From contig NOWV01000065.1 of the NCBI GenBank assembly GCA_003344405.1, positions 1-64,000 of the forward strand: a DNA stretch of 64,000 nt. The letters run 5' to 3'. Source of the stretch: Trichoplax sp. H2. Taxonomy: Eukaryota > Placozoa > Uniplacotomia > Trichoplacea. The notes beneath the pieces are model-generated. The model was not told the origin of the DNA. It searched no databases and was given only the letters and a program-made list of their open reading frames with translations. Below, one piece after another: positions 22,742-33,454 of this stretch (its first letter is position 1; every line of letters starts with the position of its first letter). Both the position numbers and the translations under genes were made by a program.

Positions 22742-25700
22742 CTTAACAAGGCACAAACACATTTCTAAGGTTGGCTATTTTCAAAGGACTGAAAGATGGA
22801 GTACACTAGATAGTTTAATATGGTTTGTTACAGGATTAAATTTATTCAGCGAATTACTAGATATTTTTAGTCTTGAAGCTGCAAGTCAATAAAGATTGAT
22901 GCTAACATACTATTAAGAAGCATGTGATCAAGGCATTCAGATGCTACTTCATTAATGATATAATTCAGCTCTTGTTAAAGTGTCATGAATTAAAATGGAA
23001 GCAAGAATTTAGACGAATGAAATTTAGTAACAAGTTTTTGGCATTACGGTTGACAAGCTGAAAACCCTTTCAGCTATTATACTCAGTCTACCTTTCATTA
23101 ATAGTTTTTATACCTACATGGCAATGGTAAACTAGACATTTATTTCATAGCTAGTTCATTTATAGTATAAACTCAATAAAATAGTTCGCAACAAACTTTA
23201 ATGTAAACATAGAACTTATGTGTATCATCGCTGTTAGTACTTATTATTTACTATCGAATACTGCTTAAGTACCGTACCTGATCGCGCCTAGTTATGCCAG
23301 AGAATAGAATTGTTACGTTAGAAGTAATTAGCAGTAATAGAAGAGCATCCTCATTCGATTTGAATATTACCTAGTTAATTAAGAATTTCATTACATAAAT
23401 ACATAATCGTTCACTCAGTAAAGGACGCAACTGTATATCCAACTTTTGAGCATTAAATTTGCGCCGGTTTCAGCTACCTACCATAGATACACTAGCTATA
23501 TATGGGAAGAATAAGTCATGCTAATGCACATTTGATCCTGTATATAATTAAATTCTGTTACCATTACTGTCGGTAACGATGTCTTACTGTAAGTGGAAGT
23601 CAAGTTAATTAATGCATGAAAGATATGATTGGCTAAGTTAGGCATATTGACCAAATGTTTAGTATTCTGCTTTGTACCGATGATATACTATAAAATATAT
23701 ATTTGGTGGTCTGCTGCTGTACATTAATATACAATCGCTGTATCGATTTCATATTGAGTGGCATAATCGCAATTAATTAGTTAAATACAAAATAGTTAAT
23801 TACTTATAGTCGTAAATATTATACTAAATAGCACATATATCAACATACAAAATTACTGTTTCCCTCTTAATAAATCCTTGCTAATTGAAATTTATGTTAT
23901 ATTACGTTAGATATAACGAACTTAATCGACAAGTATTCAAAATTATTTAGCATGGCACAATTTTGAGAATTCATTATTTGCAACGGAAAGAGTTATGGAA
24001 AGTCTTTAGATAAGCTAGCTTGACCTAGAGTACTGAGCTAAAATGATGCTGTTTATACAAATTCGTTTCACGATTGACAATGAACAAAAACGATATAATA
24101 TCTTGATGGCCGCACATTACGAAACCAACTTACACAATATCTGACCTTCTAAGGCATCTAGCCGATTCATCAGAAGTTACTCATTCGGTAGCGAGCAATA
24201 GTAAATCTATATTTTAAATGCATAATTGAAACAAATATTTTTATCTCAAACATTATTATTTATCAGCGTTTACTGCATGCTTATTTCAAAGTTACTATTA
24301 TAATATGCCTATGATCAGTACCGCATTGCTTCATATAAACTTAAGCTTATTCTGAGTATGCTCCACACTTATTTACCCATACAATGTTAGAAGAATCGAC
24401 CATTGCTCTAGAAAGCCTTTCTCATTCCATAACAACGCACTAGTAAGACAATCTCACTTATTTTATTGATATCATCATGCAGCAAGTGGGCCTATTAGAA
24501 TAGTATACTATGACTACTGTACTGGTAGCCAAATGAAATTCAACTACAGAATAGTCGACATTAATAAGTTTTAATAAGCTACATCGATACAAACTTATTA
24601 GTTAATAGTAAAATCGACTTTAAATTATAACTTTTCGACGAATGGAGACATTGGGAATGATGCAGGCTTATACTAGTGCATTCTGTGAAGATGAACTTAT
24701 GTAATTACAATATCAACAGTATTTCGGATTGAAGTATTTTATAGTAATGCCCCTTAGTACTGCATTTTACTATGCAAATAAGTTAATAGCTTAGGTAAAT
24801 GCATATGTAAGTGATTTATAATTATAATCTGCGCACTAGTTTTAAACCTAGAGTTTTTATCTTTGATTGGCTATAGTCGTTGATACTTTTTACCGTAGCA
24901 TTTTAAATGTTAAAAGCGCATTTGGTAATACCAAATATAGTTTAACTTAAGAGGTTGACTTGGGCTATTTGAAACGATAGCTATCTTAGGTTACTTTAAT
25001 AAGTTATTATAAATCCTTCTGTGACTACAGCAATACCGTATTTAAGAATGAAGAAAAATCATTCGAATTCAGCCTTTGCCGAAAATGGTCCGTATAAGTG
25101 AAAGTACATTATTACTCTTTACAAGATACATAAGAGTAAACTCCTCTAATGAATGTATTGCCTAGAAGAAGTATAGTTTGTCTGACTTCTGCTTAATGCA
25201 GGAACTCAATTTCAGGTTTAAAGAAGTTGCTTCCAGTTTCGAAGTAATAATGACATTTATAGTAAAGGACTTAGTCATTTAATAAATAACGACGCTTGAT
25301 TAATTCCAAATTAAATGTAGCTTAAGTAATCGATCAAAGATTTACAACAAAAACTCATCACGTTTATTTCCTTAACTTCGTACTATAAAAATGCAAGAAT
25401 AAATTAAAGCGCACTTTATACTATAATTCATAACAGTACTATCGAAAAAATCCTTCCAATGGTGATGTAATCTACAACTCGCGTATATTCGTACCTTGAA
25501 AATTTTAACGACTTATTTAACTCTCATTTTTCTATATTAAATAAGACTATTGTTTCATCGATATCTGTTGGCTGTATTGCAGGATAGTAGAGATAATTAC
25601 TTATAAAAGTATAGAAGATTAGAAGATGTAAAGGGCTGGTAAATGTCAACAACCTAGGGGTAGCATTCAAATGGTTGGTTTGTTATTTACTTTACTTCAG

Positions 25701-26494
25701 GCATTCACCTATTATATTGGAAAAGCAATAAGAAAGCTGATTGGGAGAATTCATCACATGGCATACGGCCTATCTAATTAGCACTGTTACTACTACATAT
25801 GAATTATTGATAATTAATAGTACCAAAATAAGAGCCTCTATAACATTCCGAAGTAAAGTGGCTGGACAATATAAGTCAAAAATGCTTATTTATAGTAGCG
25901 TAAACCATATAGTCTCATACAGTGATTCGGCATATCATACCAATATCAATATTGTAATTATTTTTCCCAGAAACATTTACTTTGCTTTGTAATCGGCTTT
26001 TAACCTTGTCGATCGCTTTAGATGTAGCTGTTTGGAAGTTTGAAGATTACAGTTGCGGTACAGGAAAACTCTTGGAGTAATATTTTATCCGATTAGATTA
26101 TAATTCACTTGGAAAATTTCGTGCTAACTATTTGCTCCACCTCTTTGGCTGGTGTTTTACACTTAATAGTTGTTTAATTCAATAACACTAGAATCGATTT
26201 TGGTTGTAAATTTTATCGAAACGATTACTGTACGTCTGTACCTACCTAAAAAACAATAAAACTCGTCGTGGCAATTTTCTAGCCCGATTTGTGTCCTAAG
26301 CGAACGCGTGTTTAGCAGCTTTTTAGCGTAGAGCTATCGACTCCAGTATTCGGCGATAACTAATGTGATTGGTTGCTTGCGGTATAATATGAGTTTCATT
26401 TCCGGATAAGTGGCAAAGAGATCATTTCCTTTCGTACAGTATATGTACCGTAATACTAAATTGTTGAAATAAGATTGAAAAGGCCTCATTAAAG
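22742..26494. other. Intergenic region before the third TPR gene
   Basis: About 3.7 kb of AT-rich sequence in which I see no exon chain. The frames at 22683-22892 (+) and 25741-25992 (+) are open but have no family motif or splice support; the first lies opposite a possible 5' exon of the armadillo gene. Just upstream of the TPR start (about 26280-26440) the sequence is locally richer in GC (GCGAACGCGTG), which may mark the promoter or 5' UTR. Confidence 0.45.
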
Positions 26495-28753
26495 ATGGGT
26501 AATAGCCTTAATCGAGAGATAAGAACGCTAACTTCTCAAGGTGATGAAAAATTTTCTATTGGATATTACAAAGAAGCGCTTTCATTATTCTCTCAGGCCG
26601 TCGAGAAAGTTCCTGATATGGAGTTTAAAGACAAATATATCAATCAGGATTTATCAAATTTATACCGTCGAATTGCCTATACGTACTTGAATACTCATCA
26701 GTACAAAGAAGCAAATGAATTTTGTGATAAATCTTACAATTGTGCCAGTCTAATTGATAACAAACTATCCATGGCTCACTGTATGGATATTTACGGGCAT
26801 ATTAAAAAGATCTGGGATCAGTACGAGGAAGCATTACATGATTATCAAATGGCATTAAAGTACAAGATTGAATCTGTAGGAGAAGATAATGGCAATATTA
26901 TTCATTCATACAATAATATAGCTGGAATTTATTCCTTAACTGGAAATCTAAGTGAAGCATTAATCATGGAAAAGAAGTGCTTAAAGTTACAAGTAAAGTT
27001 GACGGGTGAAAATTGTTTGCACGTCGCAACTTTAAATAGCAATATTGGATATCTCATGGAAATGCTTAACAGTCTTGATGAAGCGCTCCTAATGTTTAAT
27101 AAAGCATTAAAGATTCAACTGAAAGTATTAGGATCCAATAATAAGCATGTTGCTTTAACCTACAGTAAAATGGGTTCGGTACTTTATTTACAACATAAAC
27201 ACAATGAAGCTTTAGCAATGTTCCATAAATCACTAAATATTGATTTAAAAATATTGGGAGAAAATCATTTGCGGGTCGCAGCGACGTACAAAAATATCGG
27301 AAAATTGTATTACACACAGATGAGATATGATGATGGTAATTGCTTATTTTATAAAGCATTGAAGATTCAACTAGAAATTTTAGGAGAACACCATAGCCTA
27401 ACCGGTGGTATCTATCACAACATTGCATCCGCATATCAAGCACAACAGCAGTATAATGATGCTTTGCATTATCATCAAAAAGCATTGAAAATTTTACTTG
27501 AGATTTATGGAGAGAAAAGCTCTAATGTTGCTAAATGTTATCAGAAATTGGGGAGCACTTATTTTTCGCTTAAAAGATTCAGCGAAGCTCTAACTATGTA
27601 TACTAAGGCTGTTAACATCCTTATTGGCGAATGCGGGGAAGATGATCTTCATATTGCAACGCTCTATTATAAAATGGGTAAAGTCTATCATATGTTAAAA
27701 AAGTATAAGGATGCCCTATCTTTACATCAGAAAGGGTTAAAAATTCGGATTGGAATACTCGGAGAGAATGATAAATGGGTAGCTAAATCGTATAGCGAAC
27801 TAGCCAAGGCCTATACCATGCTCGATGATCGACATGAAGATGCTCTATGTATGCTTGATGCATGTCTCCAATTACAGCTAAAATTTTACGGTAGGAATAG
27901 CAGTTCTGTGGCAGCTACATATATCAATATGGCTAGCCTTTATATTGCCGATAAAGATTATGACGAAGCTGTAGCTGTGTACCAAGAAGCATTAGAAATC
28001 AGCCAGAACTTGCAGAATAACGAAAATAGCCCAAAAGTAGGAGATTGCTATTATAATCTTGGTTCCATCTATGCACTACAAAATCGATATGAAGAATCGT
28101 TAACAATGTATAAGAAATCTATCGACATCAGGAAAGAATCAAACGACGAGAGTAGTAGTATCGTCGCCATGACTTACAGCGAAATTGCATCTGTTTACCG
28201 TTCACAAAAATTATGCAATGATGCACTATCAATGTATCAGATATCGCTTAAAATTCAGAAAGAGCTATCATCAAACAGTCGTGAAGTTGGAGTTTTATAT
28301 CAATGTATAGCCAGTTGTTATCAGTGTTTAAATAAATACGTCGATGCGTTATCAATGTACGAAAATGCACTAAAAGTTTACTTGGAACTCGATGGCAAAA
28401 ATAGTCTAGCTGTCGCTAAAATATATTGTAGTATGGCAGATGTTTATCGATTACAAAGTAAATATGTCGACGCCATATCGAATTATAAAACAACATTTAG
28501 CATTTGGATGGAAGTGGAATCTCTGAAAAATAAAGAGATTGAGGCATACAACAGCCTGCTGAAAGAGTCAGAGTCAGGAATCGGTAACTTTGATGAATCT
28601 GCTGTATGTGACAAATTTTCCGCTTTAAGTTATGAAATACAGAAATTGCTCCAACATTCTTTCAATACCGACGGCAGTAAGCTAACTGCAATTATTCAAC
28701 CATCAACACATGAAGAAGGGAACGAAGATGATCAGCCAAAGTTGGAATTTTAA
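26495..28753 (+). CDS. TPR-repeat protein, subfamily 2, with N-terminal myristoylation-type start
   Basis: Intronless 752-codon frame from ATG 26495. It begins MGNSLNRE. Gly2 followed by N-S-L-N fits the N-myristoylation pattern (G, not charged or bulky, two free positions, then S/T/A/G/C/N). This is a prediction only. The N-terminal helices (GDEKFSIGYYKEALSLF; YRRIAYTYLNTHQYKEANEF) correspond in position to those of subfamily 1. About 14 TPRs of the 42-residue class follow to about residue 680. The C-terminal ~70 residues are not TPR and end acidic (EEGNEDDQPKLEF), with no CaaX box. AATAAA occurs at 28767, just past the stop. Its closest relative in the window is the gene at 31220, with conserved repeat order, so they arose by tandem duplication. 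It is likely a membrane-associated protein-binding scaffold with unknown partners. Confidence 0.88.
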   Translation: MGNSLNREIRTLTSQGDEKFSIGYYKEALSLFSQAVEKVPDMEFKDKYINQDLSNLYRRIAYTYLNTHQYKEANEFCDKSYNCASLIDNKLSMAHCMDIYGHIKKIWDQYEEALHDYQMALKYKIESVGEDNGNIIHSYNNIAGIYSLTGNLSEALIMEKKCLKLQVKLTGENCLHVATLNSNIGYLMEMLNSLDEALLMFNKALKIQLKVLGSNNKHVALTYSKMGSVLYLQHKHNEALAMFHKSLNIDLKILGENHLRVAATYKNIGKLYYTQMRYDDGNCLFYKALKIQLEILGEHHSLTGGIYHNIASAYQAQQQYNDALHYHQKALKILLEIYGEKSSNVAKCYQKLGSTYFSLKRFSEALTMYTKAVNILIGECGEDDLHIATLYYKMGKVYHMLKKYKDALSLHQKGLKIRIGILGENDKWVAKSYSELAKAYTMLDDRHEDALCMLDACLQLQLKFYGRNSSSVAATYINMASLYIADKDYDEAVAVYQEALEISQNLQNNENSPKVGDCYYNLGSIYALQNRYEESLTMYKKSIDIRKESNDESSSIVAMTYSEIASVYRSQKLCNDALSMYQISLKIQKELSSNSREVGVLYQCIASCYQCLNKYVDALSMYENALKVYLELDGKNSLAVAKIYCSMADVYRLQSKYVDAISNYKTTFSIWMEVESLKNKEIEAYNSLLKESESGIGNFDESAVCDKFSALSYEIQKLLQHSFNTDGSKLTAIIQPSTHEEGNEDDQPKLEF

Positions 28754-31219
28754 GATAGAAAATTATAATAAAATTAGTAATCACGCCATGTCATGATAAT
28801 ATTAGAGGAATTTTATTAAATTTAAAACTTATTACCTGTAACTCTTTAATTACCGTACACTTTCTTATACATACCGCAGCTTCGGCAAGTATAGAATACT
28901 ATCTTCTATTGCCAAAATTAACGTGCATTTGAGCTGACTTTTAAAACTTGCTTTTGCCAATCTATACCTTCAATATTGCAAGTATAGTAATTAGTATTAG
29001 CTGTCAACATTTTTATAAATTTTTACCATTTTATCACTGCGCCGATTGTTAATAGATATCTAATCGACAGATTTTCTCAAGTGTCGCAGTAAATCTACAA
29101 ATTATTCATTTGTAACAAATTACTTTTATAGTAGATTAGAGTTAAAGTACCATAGATTTTTAATCTATTATAATATGTATCAGCGTAAGTCCTATTTAGC
29201 TGTAATGTAGTTTACAAATCGAAGTATCTTTATAAGTTCTATGTAGCTGTAACATTGCTGACGAATGCTACTAAAGCTGAAGATTTCAAGCATGTAATTA
29301 ATGAATGAGACATTTGCTTTGCAGGTATCGGAAACTAACATCGCAGATAATTATTTCTTCAAGGCCTTTACTAATGAATTACCAATAAATGGTAACTAAT
29401 GCCATCATACCAGATACTAAAATAAGTTATTACTGTAAGCTTTGCTGGAGCCGAAGAAGAGTTCATCTCAATGATCTTAGCAATAATTTTATCATTAGTG
29501 TCTTGATTTTAATGATATATTAGTTTAACATCCTGTCGGTTCATCAACAGAGATGTCGCACTTCACAGTCACTAAATAATACCAAAAATTGCAGTATCAC
29601 ACAAAGTTCAACGAAGCGGTAATAAATAGCAATGAATATTTTAATTGTAGTGCTTAAATTATCATTTACGCGTAGTAGTAGATGTACTCATAACAAGCTA
29701 TGCATTATACGAACAGGAATATTGGACTGATTAGTAATTATAATTAAGCCTATATATTCTACAGTATTATACTTTACGTTAGTTACTGTATAGTACTGTT
29801 CTGAATTAGGTAACAAAATGGTTCAATAGCCCCTATCGTGTTTTACAGTACTATAGAAAAAAACAGCGGTTTTGAGTAATTGAATTTGGCAAGTTTAACA
29901 TCAAGTCATAAATTTCCCCTATTTATACATATTTAGAAGGAATTGCAAATTATTTCTCGAATCCAGTCTAGAGGGCATCCAAATTAGAGAAATGTACCGA
30001 AATATTGCATCTTTATTTATTTTTAGAATAGCCGTTAAATTAATTATATGAAGTATAGAGTGAATATAAACGTACATATACTCTACTATACAGTAATGTC
30101 GTTAGCATCATTGATAATTAATTAATAATACATATAGTATTATTGCATCTTTACAAGTAGTATGGTAAACATCGCTGAATTAATTGTATGACTTTAGGTT
30201 TATTTTTGAAATCTATTTTTAAAAGCTAAATTCAGTTTGCTGATTTTAATATAATTAGCATCGTATATTACGCTCAATCTGATCATCTCCCAGTTTATTT
30301 TACGAAATAGCATAACGAAGTAGTTTATGTGATTGTGTAGATTTATTTCATATTAAGCCGACGATAAAGATCTAAAGGAATGCATTTTATTGCGGCATCC
30401 TGTCTGTCTGCTTTATATAGTTATCAACGCAATTCGATTGTCGAACAATCGATGGTATGCATACGTCATTTCAGCCACGAATTAATGTTCATGAAAATTA
30501 AATGCCCCTTGTTATAGTACTAACTTTGCGGTAACAAGTTAGAAGTTTGTTAGCGTAATTAATGGGCAACGCAGACCTCATACGGGCTACTGGAAATTGC
30601 AACAAAGCGTACATTTCCGCTCTTACCGGAGGACAGCTGGCAGTTTTCCACATTAGTTTGAAATCCTCATGAGAGATAAAGTCAATCCAGCAAAATTTCC
30701 TATTCTCATTAATCTCCATGATAGGCTTTCGTACAGTAGACTAATAATCACGTGAATATAGCCTTAATTCAATGGCTTAAGGCCATGTCTCCTCCATATT
30801 TGTTCCTAATTGTATAACAACAAAAGGATATTACCGTTATGTAGTGTAATAGCACAATGGAAATTATAATCGGGCAAACCCCTGTGTCCGTTATAGGCCT
30901 CATACTGTTTAGGTTTTATAAAATTTTATTAAAAAAATAATTGCCGTACGCTTGTATACTAGAAACGATAATAACATTCTTGCAAGAAAATTTGCCTGAT
31001 AGAAGGAGTTTTTAAAGGTAGCCTTGGATTTATGGTGATATACTAACAATAGCCTTGGCAGGGAAACCAGAAGGTAATCCGCGATGTTGTTGAGCGAAAG
31101 TCGAATGTAAGCAGGCATCCGTATCCAAGAATAATTTTTGTATGTTTTGATCATGTTTCGTAATTTTTTAATCCTGATGCACCGGTAACACTTGGACGAT
31201 AACTGTATTGACCTATGAA
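28754..31219. other. Intergenic spacer between the two subfamily-2 TPR genes
   Basis: AT-rich spacer with no supportable gene. A minus-strand frame at 30719-30498 has somewhat less AT-rich codons (SCPPVRAEMYALLQF) but no homologue in the window and no splice context, so it is not called. Confidence 0.45.
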
Positions 31220-33454
31220 ATGGGTAATAGTCAAAATCGCGAAGTTCAGGCGCTCACTGTTGCCGGAGATGAAAAGTTTGCAATTGGATTTTATAAAGAA
31301 GCACTAATACTATTTCATCGAGCGGTTGAGAAAGTTACCAGTACCGAACAAAAATTAGATTGTGTGAATCAGAACTTAGCGGATCTGTATCGTCGCATTG
31401 CTTATGCTTATTTCAATTCTCATAAGTATAAAACGGCCAATGAATTTTGTAGTAAATCGTACCAATGTGCAAACCAGGTTAATGATAAACTGCGAATGGC
31501 CTATTGTATCGATATCTACGGCCATCTTGAGAAAGTATGGGAACAATATGATGAAGCTTTGCATGATTACCAACTTGGGCTAAAGTACAAGATAGACTCT
31601 GTTACAGAAGATGATGGCCCAATTATTCACTCCTATAATAATATTGCCAGTATCTACTACATTGTCGGAAACTATGATGAAGCATTGGTTATGCAAAATA
31701 AATGCTTAAAACTACAAATGAAATTATCTGGCGAAGACAGCTTACAGGTAGCGACATTACATTACAACATTGCTGAGATATATGAAGCTACGAGGAAATA
31801 TGAAGTGGCGTTGTTTATGCTTGATAAAGCTTTAAATATTCAAATAAAAGTATTGGGATCTGAAAATAAGCATGTCGCGGAAACATACCGTAAAATAGCT
31901 TCTGTTCTTTCGCTACAACATAAAGACGATCAAGCACTTACTAGATATCAAAAGGCGCTAGATATTAATCTAAAAATATTGGGCGAGAACAACCTGACCG
32001 TTGCTGATACATATAAAAATATGGCTACTACACTACAGTCTTTGAAGCTATATGATGACGCAATTCTTATTTTTTATAAGGCTTTGAAAATTCAGATCGA
32101 AATTTTAGGAACAGATCATGGCCACGCGGGCGATATTTATTATAATATCGGATGTGTATATCAAGCAAAACTACAGCATAGGAACGCTTTGAGATATCAT
32201 CAGAAAGCATTAAATATCCTATTGAAAAATCAAGGAGAACATCAGTCTGATATAGCAAAATCTTACCAAAAATTAGCAAGTACTTACTTTTCACTAGGAA
32301 GATTTAATGAATCTCTCACCTTTTATAATGACGCAGTAAGAATTGCTATTGGAAAGTTTGGAGAAGATCATCCGTATGTGGCAGCAATATACAGCAAAAT
32401 TGGTAGAGTTTACTATTCAATGAAAAGTTACAAGGAAGCTTTAGTAATGCATCAGAAAGCACTAAAAATTCGTACAGAATTTCATGGTGAATATAATAAA
32501 CAAGTCATTAAATCACGCAATGAAATTGCTAGAATATATACAATGTTAGATGATAAGCACAGCCAAGCTTTAATGATGCTTAAGACATCACTTCAGCTAC
32601 AATTAAACTGTTACGGCAAGAATAGTAGCTATGTCGCTGGGACTTATATCGATATGGCTTACATTTATATGTCTGATAAAGCATTCGACGATGCAGCAGA
32701 TATGTGTCAGGAAGCTTTGAAAATCAGTTTAAAGTTGCCATCAGATGAAAGTAATCAATATGCGGCTGAGTGCTATTATAATTTGGGCTCTATTTATGCA
32801 TTACAGAATCATTTTAACGAAGCAATTTCAATGTATCAGAAATGCATCAACGTACGAAAAGAGCTAGATGATGAGAGCAGTAATATTATTGCCATCACTT
32901 ACAGCGAAATGGGATCAGTCTATCGTTTACAACAATTATATGAAGATGCAATATCGAAGTATCAATTATCACTTAAAATCTACCTAAAATTATCTCCTTA
33001 TAATTATGATGTCGGATATTTATATAGTTGTTTAGGGTACTGCTATCAGTGTTTAAATAATTATTTAGATGCATTATCAATGTATGAAAGTTCATGGAGG
33101 ATTTATTCGGAAGTTGATGGAGCGGATAGTATAGCTGTTGCCGACATCTACGTTAGTATAGCGGATACGTATCGCCTACAAAGTAATTACGATAATGCTG
33201 TATCAAATTACGAAAAGTCCTTTAAGATTCGTGTTGAGAGAAAATCTGTGAGTGATAAGCAAATAGAGATATATCATCAGCTGATGGAAGAAATAGAAGA
33301 ACATAATGCAAATAAAGCGTTAGTCTGTGAAAAATTATCTCATTTGTTAGTTCAGATGGCAGAGAATTCGGTCAGGGATGGTAGCGGGAAAGGCATGCCA
33401 ATCACCAGCATGGAAAAAAAAGAACGAGAAATATTCCAAGATTCGGACTCTTAA
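31220..33454 (+). CDS. TPR-repeat protein, subfamily 2, with N-terminal myristoylation-type start
   Basis: The frame is open from TTG 31208, but the start is placed at ATG 31220 because MGNSQNRE then aligns exactly with MGNSLNRE of the 26495 gene. This gives 744 residues. The same layout follows: N-terminal helices (GDEKFAIGFYKEALILF; YRRIAYAYFNSHKYKTANEF), about 14 42-residue TPRs (YSKIGRVYYSMKSYKEAL is one) and a non-TPR C-terminus (DKQIEIYHQLMEEIEEH, ending IFQDSDS). Gly2 with N-S-Q-N fits the myristoylation pattern, so both members keep the putative anchor while the intervening residue changes. There is no CaaX box. It is likely a paralogous scaffold; the divergent C-terminal tails may separate the two functions. 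Confidence 0.88.
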   Translation: MGNSQNREVQALTVAGDEKFAIGFYKEALILFHRAVEKVTSTEQKLDCVNQNLADLYRRIAYAYFNSHKYKTANEFCSKSYQCANQVNDKLRMAYCIDIYGHLEKVWEQYDEALHDYQLGLKYKIDSVTEDDGPIIHSYNNIASIYYIVGNYDEALVMQNKCLKLQMKLSGEDSLQVATLHYNIAEIYEATRKYEVALFMLDKALNIQIKVLGSENKHVAETYRKIASVLSLQHKDDQALTRYQKALDINLKILGENNLTVADTYKNMATTLQSLKLYDDAILIFYKALKIQIEILGTDHGHAGDIYYNIGCVYQAKLQHRNALRYHQKALNILLKNQGEHQSDIAKSYQKLASTYFSLGRFNESLTFYNDAVRIAIGKFGEDHPYVAAIYSKIGRVYYSMKSYKEALVMHQKALKIRTEFHGEYNKQVIKSRNEIARIYTMLDDKHSQALMMLKTSLQLQLNCYGKNSSYVAGTYIDMAYIYMSDKAFDDAADMCQEALKISLKLPSDESNQYAAECYYNLGSIYALQNHFNEAISMYQKCINVRKELDDESSNIIAITYSEMGSVYRLQQLYEDAISKYQLSLKIYLKLSPYNYDVGYLYSCLGYCYQCLNNYLDALSMYESSWRIYSEVDGADSIAVADIYVSIADTYRLQSNYDNAVSNYEKSFKIRVERKSVSDKQIEIYHQLMEEIEEHNANKALVCEKLSHLLVQMAENSVRDGSGKGMPITSMEKKEREIFQDSDS

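Noticed and set aside
27096-27485. 129-codon minus-strand frame inside the TPR gene at 26495
   Set aside because: It is the antisense shadow of the TPR repeat; His/Tyr-rich wording arises from the reverse complement of TPR codons.
30498-30719. 73-codon minus-strand frame with less AT-rich codons
   Set aside because: No homologue in the window, no splice support, isolated in a spacer.
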